A DNA stretch of 64,000 bases. Origin: Acinetobacter sp. YWS30-1 (GTDB taxonomy: Bacteria > Pseudomonadota > Gammaproteobacteria > Pseudomonadales > Moraxellaceae). The stretch is from the NCBI RefSeq assembly GCF_033558715.1, contig NZ_CP114606.1:1674001-1738000 (forward strand). Reading direction: 5' to 3'. The notes below the pieces were generated by a model. It searched no databases. It saw only the letters and a program-made list of their open reading frames with translations, and was not told the origin of the DNA. Numbering within the stretch: position 1 is the stretch's first letter; each line of letters begins with the position of its first letter. Below, in pieces: positions 53,496 through 62,277 of the stretch. The translations under genes and the position numbers were made by a program.

Positions 53496-54395
53496 ATGCT
53501 GACTGATCTGGATGATTTTTACTGTTTTGCGCAGGTCGTGGAACATGGCGGCTTCAGTGCAGCCGAACGTGCTACTGATATTCCCAAATCCAAGCTCAGC
53601 CGCCGCGTTTATAATCTGGAAGAACGCCTTGGCGTCCGCCTGATTCAACGTAGTTCTCGTCATTTTGCAGTCACCGATATTGGAATGAATATCTATCGAC
53701 ATGCACAAGTGATGCTCAGTGCAGCACAGGCCGCCCATGATCTGGTGGATCATCTCAGTACTGAACCGCGTGGCACCATTAAAGTGAGCCTGCCCGTCTC
53801 CATTGCCCAGAATGAAATGGCAAAAATCCTGCCGGATTTCCTGAAAAAATATCCTGAAATTAAAGTCCAGATGATGATCACTAATCGACGTGTGGACATT
53901 ATTAATGAAGGTTTTGATCTGGCTTTACGCGTGCGCTCTAGCCTGGATGACGATCCAAATCTAGTGATTCGTCAGTTTGAAAAAATTGAACAGCATCTGT
54001 TTGCCAGTCAGGGCTATTTAAACGAATTTGGCGAACTGAAAACGCCTGAACAACTCTCTGAACATAAAATTTTAAGCATGGCTGAGGAACATACTGAACA
54101 GTTCCTGGTATTGCAGAATGAGCAACAGCAACAGAAGAAAATCCGGATCAGCCCCACCGTAATGGGATCAGACCTGAATATGCTGGCACAGCTGGCAGCT
54201 TCAGGCTGTGGTATTACATTACTGCCCGATAATGTCGTGCAGCAATATGTAGAACGTGGCGAACTGGTTCGGGTACTTTCAGACTGGAAAACTGCTCATG
54301 GCATTTTTCATCTGGTTTATCCTTCCCGTCGTGGTCTGTTACCAGCTGTACGGGTATTTATTGATTATCTGGTTGAACACCTGCATCTTGTATAA
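53496..54395 (+). CDS. LysR-family transcriptional regulator
   Basis: 299 residues: N-terminal winged helix (LDDFYCFAQVVEHGGFSAAERATDIPKSKLSRRVYNLEERLGVRLIQRSSR), linker helix, then a periplasmic-binding-protein-like effector domain (RGTIKVSLPVSIAQNEMAKILPDFLKKYPEIKVQMMITNRRVDIINEGFDLALRV) of the DsdC/CrgA type. Target genes are unknown; no divergent gene is adjacent (the sirtuin ends upstream on the same strand). It has its own promoter and an inverted repeat there. Confidence 0.95.
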   Translation: MLTDLDDFYCFAQVVEHGGFSAAERATDIPKSKLSRRVYNLEERLGVRLIQRSSRHFAVTDIGMNIYRHAQVMLSAAQAAHDLVDHLSTEPRGTIKVSLPVSIAQNEMAKILPDFLKKYPEIKVQMMITNRRVDIINEGFDLALRVRSSLDDDPNLVIRQFEKIEQHLFASQGYLNEFGELKTPEQLSEHKILSMAEEHTEQFLVLQNEQQQQKKIRISPTVMGSDLNMLAQLAASGCGITLLPDNVVQQYVERGELVRVLSDWKTAHGIFHLVYPSRRGLLPAVRVFIDYLVEHLHLV

Positions 54396-54420
54396 AAGGA
54401 ATATTTCAGGCAAAAAAAAT

Positions 54421-54446
54421 AGCTCATTCTTGGGGAAAAATGAGCT
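54421..54446. terminator. Terminator-like hairpin after the LysR gene
   Basis: AGCTCATT / AATGAGCT with 10-nt loop; an A8-type run before it gives a T-run on the minus strand. 26 nt after the LysR stop. Confidence 0.6.
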
Positions 54447-54688
54447 AATAAAAATGATTCACTACAGCATGAAGTGAACGAAAGGAAACTACTACCGCCA
54501 AGCCAAATCTAATATACAGCAATCAGAAATCTAACAAAGCAAACATCAACTAACTATAAATAGATTAAGAGGATTTGGCTGGTTAAACCACTTCTTCATG
54601 TAGTGTTTTGTAAGCTTTCGTCACTAATAGCAAGCAAGCTGTAATTTATGTAAGCTACTGTATTTCAATGCATAACATGAAAAATAAT
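54447..54688. other. Gap between LysR and map, no gene seen
   Basis: About 240 nt (293 with the hairpin), AT-rich. No open frame, RNA gene or repeat stood out. Confidence 0.5.
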
Positions 54689-55483
54689 TTAAATTTCCGG
54701 ATACTCGCCTGTACCTTCTGGCCACGGCGATAACAGCTCAAAACCTGTGTCGGTCACGACTACCATATGCTCCCATTGAGCTGACCAGGATTTATCCGCA
54801 GTCACGACTGTCCAGCCGTCCTTCAACTCTTTAACACGTGCTTTACCCATGTTAACCATAGGTTCAATAGTGAAAACCATGCCAGGTACCAGTTTGATGC
54901 CCTGACCTGGTTGCCCGTAATGCAGAATGTTTGGCTGTTCGTGATAAATTTTACCAATCCCATGACCACAATATTCACGCACGATGGTATAGCCTTCACG
55001 CTGTGCAACAGACTGAATTGCATAACCAATATCGCCTAGGGTTGCACCCGGTTTAACGGCATGAATCCCGGCAACCATGGCTTCATAAGTAGTTTCGACC
55101 AGACGTTTGGCTTCAGGAGATGGTGTGCCGACATAATACATCCGACTGGTATCGCCAAAATAACCGTCTTTAATGATCGCAACGTCAATATTAATAATAT
55201 CGCCGTCTTGTAATACGGTATTTGGAGATGGAATACCATGACAAACCACTTCATTCGGTGAAATACAGGTGGTTTTAGTATAACCATAATAACCAATATT
55301 GGCTGGCGTCACTTTTAGCGTATTGACGATAAAATCATGACAGATGTCATCCAGATATTCAGTCGTAACACCCGGCTTGACATGCTCCCCGATCATTTCC
55401 AAAACCTGTGCAGCCAAACGTCCAGATATACGTAATTTTTCGATATCTTGTTCGGTTTTCAGAGTAATTGCTGGAGCTCGCAT
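54689..55483 (-). CDS. map: Methionine aminopeptidase, type I
   Basis: Removes initiator methionine from nascent proteins. 264 residues from ATG 55483 (MRAPAITLKTEQDIEKLRISG), chosen because GAGGATAG precedes it; the frame opens at 55561 but that part is unlike the family. Metal ligands in DIINIDVAIIKDGYFGDTSRMYYVG (two Asp), YCGHGIGKIYHE (His), TIEPMVNMG (Glu) and WSAQWEHMVVVTD (Glu). No rpsB/tsf neighbour is seen. A second map paralogue elsewhere is possible. Confidence 0.95.
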   Translation of the reverse strand: MRAPAITLKTEQDIEKLRISGRLAAQVLEMIGEHVKPGVTTEYLDDICHDFIVNTLKVTPANIGYYGYTKTTCISPNEVVCHGIPSPNTVLQDGDIINIDVAIIKDGYFGDTSRMYYVGTPSPEAKRLVETTYEAMVAGIHAVKPGATLGDIGYAIQSVAQREGYTIVREYCGHGIGKIYHEQPNILHYGQPGQGIKLVPGMVFTIEPMVNMGKARVKELKDGWTVVTADKSWSAQWEHMVVVTDTGFELLSPWPEGTGEYPEI

Positions 55484-55835
55484 GGATCTATCCTCAAGGT
55501 GAATCAGGAAATTATAGTCCTTTTTCAGCCAAGATGCGCATTTGTTCGCTCTGCATGACAATTCTTAAAACTTGCTATAGAGAATCTCAATGCTGCTTAT
55601 TTATACAAACAATAAGCCGAATATAATGAAATGAAGTCTAAATGATTTATTTATTTAAAAATAAATTATAATTTTTTCAACTGAATATCAAAGATATATT
55701 TCTACCAAGCTTTTAAAGTTCACATTATCCGATCGTCAAGATCAGTAAAATCAAGGCTTTCGGCATTAAATTAAACTCCAAAAATCATCATATATACACT
55801 AAAATCGCTTTCTTTTATTTATCTATTCTTCCTCT
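55484..55835. other. Divergent promoter region map/brnQ, no gene seen
   Basis: About 350 nt of AT-rich DNA between two divergent genes. It should hold both promoters; I could not assign boxes or a leader peptide. No T-box or known riboswitch was recognised. Confidence 0.5.
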
Positions 55836-57122
55836 ATGACAAGTCTCCGTACAAGAGATATTGTGGCCTTAGGTTTTATGACCTTTGCACTGTTCATTGG
55901 TGCGGGCAACATTATCTTTCCACCTATTGTGGCTCAACAAGCCGGTGAGCATGTATGGTTAGCTGCCTTGGGTTTCCTGATTACGGCAGTTGGCCTACCT
56001 GTCATCACCATCGTGGCATTGTCACGTGTTGAAGGTTCGATCCAGATCTTAAGTTCTCCATTAGGTAAAGCTGCCAGTCTTTTACTGACTGTCGTGTGTT
56101 ATCTGACGGTTGGGCCTTTATTTGCGACACCACGTACTGCAACCGTTTCTTATGAAATCGGCTTCTCTTCATACTTTGGCAATGCACCTAGCAACCTGCT
56201 GATCTATAGTGTGATCTATTTTGCTGTAGTGACTCTGGTTTCCCTTTATCCAAATAAGATTTTGGATACGGTTGGTTACTTCCTGTCTCCAGTAAAAATT
56301 ATCGCATTAATTATTTTAGGCGGTGCTGCAGTATTGATTCCTGCCGGCAAACCACCTGCTGCAGTGGGTAACTATGTTACAAGCCCGGTCACTGAAGGCA
56401 TCGTTAATGGTTATCTGACCATGGATACTTTAGGCGCATTGGTCTTTGGTATTGTGATTGTGCGTGCAATAACCTCTCGTGGTGTAACGGATCGCAAGCT
56501 GATTACCAAATATGCAGTCAATGCAGCGATTATTTCTGGTATCGGTTTGACGCTGGTGTATCTCAGCCTATTTAAACTAGGCTTAGGTAGTCATGATGTT
56601 GCCCCTAATGCTGCGAATGGTGCGATTATTCTGCATGCCTATGTACAACATGCTTTTGGTGATATGGGTGCTTATTTCCTTGCCACCATGATCTTTGTTG
56701 CCTGCATGGTGACTGCGATTGGCTTAACCTGTGCATGTGCTGAATACTTCTCCTCTATTACCAAACTGCCTTATAAAGCCTATGTCTTTGTACTGGTCGG
56801 CTTCTCGCTAGTGATTTCAAATCTTGGTTTGACCAAACTAATTGCCGTTTCTGTGCCTGTATTGAGCGCGATTTATCCGCCTGCGATTGCAGTGATCCTG
56901 TTAAGCTTCTGCGGTCATTTCTTTAAAAAGCCTGCTCAAGTTGTTGCACCGACTACACTGGTTGCATTTATTTTCGGTGTTTTTGATGGCCTTAAAGTTG
57001 CTGGCCTTGAATTACCTGAATTGCTACAGAACTTACCGCTTTCTGAACAAAATATGGCATGGCTGATTCCATCTCTTATTGTTCTTGTCATTGCCGCTGT
57101 GATTGACCGCATCAGAAATTAA
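55836..57122 (+). CDS. brnQ: Branched-chain amino acid transport protein
   Basis: 428-residue LIVCS-family sodium-coupled (or proton-coupled) importer for Leu, Ile and Val, in the inner membrane. Starts TSLRTRDIVALGFMTFALFIGAGNIIFPP, the family signature; GPLFATPRTATVSYEIGF and the twelve hydrophobic helices follow. Complete length for the family (about 430). Monocistronic; no leucine-responsive motif was identified. Confidence 0.95.
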   Translation: MTSLRTRDIVALGFMTFALFIGAGNIIFPPIVAQQAGEHVWLAALGFLITAVGLPVITIVALSRVEGSIQILSSPLGKAASLLLTVVCYLTVGPLFATPRTATVSYEIGFSSYFGNAPSNLLIYSVIYFAVVTLVSLYPNKILDTVGYFLSPVKIIALIILGGAAVLIPAGKPPAAVGNYVTSPVTEGIVNGYLTMDTLGALVFGIVIVRAITSRGVTDRKLITKYAVNAAIISGIGLTLVYLSLFKLGLGSHDVAPNAANGAIILHAYVQHAFGDMGAYFLATMIFVACMVTAIGLTCACAEYFSSITKLPYKAYVFVLVGFSLVISNLGLTKLIAVSVPVLSAIYPPAIAVILLSFCGHFFKKPAQVVAPTTLVAFIFGVFDGLKVAGLELPELLQNLPLSEQNMAWLIPSLIVLVIAAVIDRIRN

Positions 57123-57715
57123 TCTTTCTAAGAGGTCATAAAAATCGTATTTTTACCCAAAATCCGGTTTTAGCGTGATCAATATCTGTCAGGTTTTACC
57201 CAAACCGGCATTTATTGTTTACACCCTCTATTCTTGGTCACAGCCAAATTAAATTTTAAAATACTTTATAAACTTTTAATCAATTATTTTAATTAGCTTC
57301 TTTCTTACTTCCGTTTTCATTCTTTAGCAGAAGATCAACACAACTCGCTATTTTACTGTTTTTTAAACATATTGTTTCCTGATTAAACCAACTAACTCTC
57401 ATCATTCTACATAGACTTACATTTTCTAGATTATCTCTACCAATCTTTGGCGTAGAATTTGCTTTTCCCTATGGTAGCAATGAATGATCACTTGCACACT
57501 TCAGCCGGACTGCCCTCGCTGAAATGTTTAAGATGATGATTCGGATGCAATCATTGATAAGTACAGTAATACGACTAAAGGAGGCCTTTTTTAACTGTTA
57601 AAGTTCACTTAAATAGTTGCAAAGGTTGAAATTAAGAAGTACAACTGTATATTCAATTCAGACTAAATCAATAAGATTTACTCTTCAATAATACAAATAA
57701 ACGGGAGGGATGGAG
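57123..57715. other. Long intergenic region after brnQ
   Basis: About 590 nt without a convincing protein gene. Left part AT-rich. The 57447-57592 section has a higher GC content, a promoter-like pair, a hairpin and a terminator-like end; see the candidate RNA. The last 120 nt should hold the promoter of the small membrane protein at 57716. Confidence 0.5.
57482..57592 (+). ncRNA. Candidate small RNA
   Basis: Promoter-like TTGGCG (57447-57452), 17-nt spacer, TATGGT (57470-57475) would start RNA near 57482. It would include the hairpin TTCAGC-N12-GCTGAA (57500-57523) and end at AAAGG-AGG-CCTTTTTT (57577-57592), a short 5-bp stem with T6. The length would be about 110 nt. Evidence is structural only; the terminator stem is weak. 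Confidence 0.3.
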
Positions 57716-57931
57716 ATGTTATCAGTACATTTCAAAAAGCAAGTCTTCATTGACGCTCTTAAGGCAAATACCAATCTGGTGACTTTCTTGAGCACCACGG
57801 TTGCGCTTATGCTGACCTTGATTGTGCATTGTTTAATTCAAGGCAATTTAAAATTTGAGTACGTCGGTTATGCCTTGATTGTCTCGGCAGCCTTTTTCTT
57901 ATGGGCTGTGATCGACCAGAAATACCGATAA
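57716..57931 (+). CDS. Small two-helix membrane protein
   Basis: 71 residues from ATG 57716 (MLSVHFKKQVFIDALKAN), preferred over ATG 57710 because GGGAGG at 57703-57708 gives a correct spacing. Two hydrophobic helices (TNLVTFLSTTVALMLTLIVHCLI and YVGYALIVSAAFFLWAVI). Strong ribosome-binding site suggests good expression. No family recognised. Confidence 0.75.
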   Translation: MLSVHFKKQVFIDALKANTNLVTFLSTTVALMLTLIVHCLIQGNLKFEYVGYALIVSAAFFLWAVIDQKYR

Positions 57932-58033
57932 TTTATTAATAAATTTATACCCCAGTGGATGATCTGGCCAGTCATCCATCTGGCAGAAAAGAATTGAGCA
58001 ATAGGCTCAAAAAATAAAATCAACCATTAAAAA

Positions 58034-58492
58034 TTAGAATAATCCGATCGCCGTCCCATAAAGAAGCACACTTGCCCCTCCTAATTCCGCAATAATCAAA
58101 CCTAACATTGCCAAAGTCATAAGCACGCCCGGCAACTGAAATTTACCTAGTTGATGCGGTCGCTTAAACTGATTGGTCGTATCTTTCAAAAACCCATGCA
58201 AGATATAAGCACCAATCGAGAAACTGAAAAAAAGAATATTGATCAATACACAGACCAAATTAATCTGCGAAGATAGTGTTGAATAATAAGCCAATACTGC
58301 CAGAATCAATGTCGCAGGTGCATAAAGCAGACTGCTGCGATGCGCAATATCCACATAATAATGCGCCCGTGAATTGACAGACTGACGGATTTGCCAATAT
58401 TTCCATACCCCAGTTAACATTCCCACCCATAAGAATATTCCACTAAAAATAATCGCGATCTTTACTGCCAGATCAAGTTCTATTCCCTGCAT
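58034..58492 (-). CDS. Four-helix inner-membrane protein
   Basis: 152 residues with about four membrane helices (KIAIIFSGIFLWVGMLTGVWKYW; LLYAPATLILAVLAYYS; LVCVLINILFFSFSIGAYI; GVLMTLAMLGLIIAELGGASVLLYG). A loop with HRSSLLYAP and HYYVDIAH resembles small uncharacterised integral membrane proteins. Function unknown. No obvious terminator is visible. Confidence 0.8.
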   Translation of the reverse strand: MQGIELDLAVKIAIIFSGIFLWVGMLTGVWKYWQIRQSVNSRAHYYVDIAHRSSLLYAPATLILAVLAYYSTLSSQINLVCVLINILFFSFSIGAYILHGFLKDTTNQFKRPHQLGKFQLPGVLMTLAMLGLIIAELGGASVLLYGTAIGLF

Positions 58493-58609
58493 ATTTTCAT
58501 TCCGTTTTTTATCATCGTACTGACTTTTTAGTCATTGTTTTAACAAGTTTCTTTGAAGAAGTCAGGTAAATTTAAGCATTCATTCTGATTCAAAAATATA
58601 GTGTAGCCC

Positions 58610-59476
58610 ATGTCTGAATTCGAAACATTGACTCTAAAGTGCCAGGATGGCTATCAATTAAGTGCACGTTTTTATCCAGTCACTGAGACTGAAAGTAAGA
58701 AATCTCCCATATTAATCTGCCCTGCGACTGGCATTACCAAACAGTTTTATCATAGTTTTAGCTGCTGGTTGCAAACTCAGGGTTATGCAGTGCTGGTATT
58801 TGATTTTCGAGGTATCGGCGAATCTTTAAAAGGTTCGGTTAAGCAGTCTAAAGCCAGTATTGTGCAATGGGGACAACTGGACATTCCGGCTGCAATTGAT
58901 GCGCTATTAGCTAAAACTCAGGCAGCAAAGGTCATCTTACTCGGTCATAGTGCTGGTGGACAGCTTCTGGGTATTGTCCCAAACTATGCCAAAGTGGAAA
59001 AAGTCGTGGCAATTGCTGGATCGACGGGTCATGTTAAAGGTTTAAAGGGTCGCACCAAATTACTAGCACCAGTGATGTTCAATATCATTTTCCCATTGGC
59101 ACGTATCACCAAAGGCTATGGTCCAACTCAAGCGATTGGTATGGGTGAAAACCTGCCAAAAGATGTGGCGCGTGAATGGGCAGAATTTTGTAGTAAACCG
59201 GGTTATGTCATCAATGCGATTGGTAAAAAGATCGCACCAGCACATGACTATCATGCCCAGATCACCTGCCCGATTACCTCAATCTGGGCTTCAGATGATG
59301 AAATTGCCACTCAAGCAAATGTCAAAGACTTGCTGCGCTTATATCCAAAAGCAGTCACAGAAATGATTGAGCTAAAACCCCAGGAATATGGTCATAAAGG
59401 GATTGGCCACATGCTGATGTTCAAGAAATCTCATCAAAACTTATGGTCAGTCATTGAGCAACAGTTATCTGCCTAA
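58610..59476 (+). CDS. Alpha/beta hydrolase, serine-aminopeptidase-like
   Basis: 288 residues. Pattern of the S33/YbgG-like hydrolases: ICPATGITKQFYHSFSCWL (cap and oxyanion part), VLVFDFRGIGES, nucleophile in LLGHSAGGQLLG, WASDDEIAT (acid) and the C-terminal GHKGIGHMLMFKKSH (His). No signal peptide. Substrate unknown. Divergent from the membrane protein at 58034-58492. Confidence 0.88.
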   Translation: MSEFETLTLKCQDGYQLSARFYPVTETESKKSPILICPATGITKQFYHSFSCWLQTQGYAVLVFDFRGIGESLKGSVKQSKASIVQWGQLDIPAAIDALLAKTQAAKVILLGHSAGGQLLGIVPNYAKVEKVVAIAGSTGHVKGLKGRTKLLAPVMFNIIFPLARITKGYGPTQAIGMGENLPKDVAREWAEFCSKPGYVINAIGKKIAPAHDYHAQITCPITSIWASDDEIATQANVKDLLRLYPKAVTEMIELKPQEYGHKGIGHMLMFKKSHQNLWSVIEQQLSA

Positions 59477-59572
59477 AGATGATTTAAATGGCTATTAATA
59501 GGTTAATGTGCTTTAATACGCTCAGTATGAGATGAGCCTCTTACAGTATGTGCCTCAGATGTGCATACGACT

Positions 59573-59595
59573 AGCCCCTAACCATGGGGCTTTTT
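59573..59595 (+). terminator. Terminator after the hydrolase gene
   Basis: AGCCCC / GGGGCT with 7-nt loop, then TTTTT; about 95 nt after the stop. Confidence 0.75.
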
Positions 59596-59628
59596 AATGT
59601 CTATATGATTTTGAAGTCGTATTAAAAT

Positions 59629-60852
59629 TTAACCGAAAAATGCAATGATACTCTGAATCACCACAGCATTCACAATATCAATAAAAAATGCACCACATAG
59701 CGGTACAATCAAAAAGGCTTTGTGCGATGGACCATAGCTATTGGTAACTGCCTGAATATTGGCAATCGCAGTCGGGGTTGCTCCCATACCAAAACCACAA
59801 TGCCCTGCTACCAATACGGCTGCATCGTAATTTTTTCCCATAATCCTAAAGGTCACAATTGCGGTAAATAAAATCAGTACCGCTGTCTGCGCAAACAAAA
59901 TGGTAATGAGCGGGCCTGCCAAATCGGCCAGTAACCAGAGTTGCAGTGACAGTAAAGCCATAGATAAATACAGGGATAATGACGCATTTCCGAATACATC
60001 AATGGCACGGTCGAAAATATCGACTTTCAGTACATGCTCTAGGAAGTTACGTACAATCACCCCTGTCCCTAAAGCCCAGACAAAGGTCGGTAGTTCAAAC
60101 CATCTTCCCTGACTGATCTCTGTCATTTCATTCGCAACAAATATACATAGTGCAAACATCCCCAAAGTCGACACTGCATTACTGGCTGTAATCAACCGGG
60201 TTTTCTTTGGATATTCGAAGGGTGCGGTGTTGATGCTAGTATCGAGTTGTTGTTCATTGGTCTCTTGCGCTACTGTCTCTGCCAACTGATTTCGTTTAAT
60301 CAAGAATTTGGCAACCGGACCACCCACAAGCCCACCAATAACCAAACCAAAAGTAGCACTTGCCATTCCGAGGACAATTGCCCCCTGTATTCCATATTGA
60401 GTTTCAAGCACTTCACCCCAAGCACCGGCAGTACCATGTCCACCCGTTAAGGTAACAGAACCGACAATCAGACCAATCAATGGATCAAGCCCAAGTGCTG
60501 TGGCTAAACTCATGCCAACCGCATTTTGTACAACTACAAATAGAATGACACAGACCAGAAAGATCAGCAGTGATTTCCCACCTTCTTTGAGCTTGGTAAA
60601 GTCTGCACTTAAACCAACAGAGGTAAAGAACATCAGCATCAGAATGGTTTGAATTTCTGAGTCAAATGTGGCACTGATATTAAAAAATTTATAGAGAATA
60701 AAAGCTGTAATCGCTGCGATTAGACCGCCGATTACAGGCTCAGGTAAGTTATAGTTTCTAAAGAAGCTAATTTTACTAACAAGATACCGCCCAATAAAAA
60801 GAAAAAATACTGCAATCACCAAGGTGCCAAAGGCATCGATTTCATAATTCAT
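59629..60852 (-). CDS. gltS: Sodium/glutamate symporter
   Basis: Na+-driven glutamate importer, ESS family. 407 residues from ATG 60852 (MNYEIDAFGTLVIAV), chosen because TAGGGAATG precedes it; an in-frame TTG at 60879 lacks support. About ten membrane helices; the family repeats show as GLIVGSVTLTGGHGTAGAWGE (first pore loop, GGHGTA) and VLVAGHCGFGMGATPTAIANIQA (second, GMGATP). Length is close to E. coli GltS (401). Monocistronic. Confidence 0.95.
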   Translation of the reverse strand: MNYEIDAFGTLVIAVFFLFIGRYLVSKISFFRNYNLPEPVIGGLIAAITAFILYKFFNISATFDSEIQTILMLMFFTSVGLSADFTKLKEGGKSLLIFLVCVILFVVVQNAVGMSLATALGLDPLIGLIVGSVTLTGGHGTAGAWGEVLETQYGIQGAIVLGMASATFGLVIGGLVGGPVAKFLIKRNQLAETVAQETNEQQLDTSINTAPFEYPKKTRLITASNAVSTLGMFALCIFVANEMTEISQGRWFELPTFVWALGTGVIVRNFLEHVLKVDIFDRAIDVFGNASLSLYLSMALLSLQLWLLADLAGPLITILFAQTAVLILFTAIVTFRIMGKNYDAAVLVAGHCGFGMGATPTAIANIQAVTNSYGPSHKAFLIVPLCGAFFIDIVNAVVIQSIIAFFG

Positions 60853-60976
60853 AACATTCCCTATTAGCTTTATTTTCATACAGTTTTAGGAAAACAGTAT
60901 GAAAAATCAATTTTAGAAATGTTATGCAAGTTATTGTTTCTAGTAATTGTTTAATTTATGTCCTAAATAGATTCAA

Positions 60977-61198
60977 TTAATACGATGGAATATCATAAAC
61001 CCAATTGTGTGCTTGCTGGTCTGTCGTACTTTCACAAACATAATAATCATGATCCCAAGCATCTTGATGGAAGATTTCCTTTTTATGGTAAGTCACCTGT
61101 TTACCATTTTCGACGCAGACAAAGCTGTCGCCTTGATCTTTCACTTGGGTTCCATTGAGGAACCCACCAATACAGAGGAATCGGGATTGTTTGGGCAT
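60977..61198 (-). CDS. Small protein of unknown function next to the nuclease
   Basis: 73 residues (MPKQSRFLCIGGFLNGTQVKDQ...). The short CIGGFLNG stretch recalls small phage-type proteins with CIGGPLDG, but the resemblance is weak. Three Cys; likely a small beta-rich domain; no membrane segment. It starts 16 nt after the PD-(D/E)XK nuclease and so is probably cotranscribed with it. Its base composition is much less AT-rich than the nuclease gene. Confidence 0.55.
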   Translation of the reverse strand: MPKQSRFLCIGGFLNGTQVKDQGDSFVCVENGKQVTYHKKEIFHQDAWDHDYYVCESTTDQQAHNWVYDIPSY

Positions 61199-61214
61199 AG
61201 TTTATTAATTAAAA

Positions 61215-62204
61215 TTATAAAGATGTAAAATCATTCTCTTTTAAAGCATATTTTTCAATAAAATCTGTATATGACTTTAAATTTTGAATAGTTTTTTCGA
61301 TATCAATTAATTTTGAGTCCTTATCTTTAGTCAAGTATTCAGCCGTAAGAATTGTCATTGTTTCGCCGTTACCAAAACGTGCTGGTTTTTTAAAACTTAA
61401 GTTCTCTTGCTTAGCCTTTTCTATATAATATTTATAACAATAATTTCTAAATTTTGTGTAATTTTCAGGTTTCAAAGCATTTATTTTCAAAACAAGTTTA
61501 TCTTCTTGAATTTGAAGGTATTGCCAACAGCTCTCATTTTTTTGAAAAGCCCACCAATACCCCATGAACCCACCATTTTGATTAGGGACATATCCCCAAT
61601 CACCACGATTTAATTCTTTTTGCAAATACTTAAAAAATCCTACCCAATTTTTATGATTCCATTCTTCTTTATGAACATATGCATTAACTTCATTTTCTAT
61701 AGAATATATATAATCTTTGAAATCATTAAAAATATCACTTGGTATAGACGTATAATTGTCTAATACAGAAATTAATCTATCTCTAGAAAAAATCTTAAAT
61801 CCATCTGCTATTTCTTTTTTATAATTTGACTGGTCATGCGTTTTAAAAAATATTGCTAAAACGTTTTCTTCACCTACCTCTGAAGAAATAATATTTCTAT
61901 ATCTGGTTAGTTGATCTCCATGAGATTTTGTTGCAGTTTTATCTTCAATGACAATAGAATAATTATTTAATTTTAATAAGATATCTATATTTTGATATTG
62001 TTTTGAAAGACTAAATTTTTCAATATTCTTTGGCATTTCCTTATTTTCTAATTTAAAAAATTCTGATATTAAGTTTAAAGCACAATTTTTTAAATCCTGA
62101 TTAATATTATTATATTTAGGATTTGCATGATCTAATAGCCAAAAAATAAAAGCATCTTGTGATAATTCTTTTGTTGCATATGTAAATATATTCGGTTTAT
62201 GCAT
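61215..62204 (-). CDS. Stand-alone PD-(D/E)XK nuclease-like protein
   Basis: 329 residues from ATG 62204 (MHKPNIFTYATKELSQDAF); an in-frame TTG at 62216 is alternative. N-terminal NIFTYATKELSQDAFIFWLLDHA is typical of the PD-(D/E)XK superfamily group (PDDEXK_4-like). The catalytic core reads as IDILLKLNNYSIVIEDKT: Asp, 11 residues later Glu-x-Lys, near residues 70-86. The remainder (EWNHKNWVGFFKYLQKEL; GYWWAFQKN) is family-like but of unknown use. The gene is strongly AT-rich compared with the flanking acnB and gltS, a sign of transfer. No methylase or helicase partner is nearby. Possible stand-alone defence nuclease (inference). Confidence 0.8.
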   Translation of the reverse strand: MHKPNIFTYATKELSQDAFIFWLLDHANPKYNNINQDLKNCALNLISEFFKLENKEMPKNIEKFSLSKQYQNIDILLKLNNYSIVIEDKTATKSHGDQLTRYRNIISSEVGEENVLAIFFKTHDQSNYKKEIADGFKIFSRDRLISVLDNYTSIPSDIFNDFKDYIYSIENEVNAYVHKEEWNHKNWVGFFKYLQKELNRGDWGYVPNQNGGFMGYWWAFQKNESCWQYLQIQEDKLVLKINALKPENYTKFRNYCYKYYIEKAKQENLSFKKPARFGNGETMTILTAEYLTKDKDSKLIDIEKTIQNLKSYTDFIEKYALKENDFTSL

Positions 62205-62214
62205 TTTTATACTC

Positions 62215-62247
62215 AAAAAATAAGGGCTGATTAATCAGCCCTTATTT
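62215..62247 (-). terminator. Terminator after acnB
   Basis: Perfect 24-nt palindrome TAAGGGCTGATT-AATCAGCCCTTA (62221-62244) followed by TTTTTT on the minus strand. The nuclease ATG lies only about 11 nt beyond. Confidence 0.9.
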
Positions 62248-62277
62248 CTAACTCAATTTAATTTATTTTTCAACAAA

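Noticed and set aside
57576..57600. AAAGGAGG as a ribosome-binding site for a hidden gene in the post-brnQ gap
   Set aside because: No start codon follows at a workable distance; better read as part of a short terminator-like hairpin.
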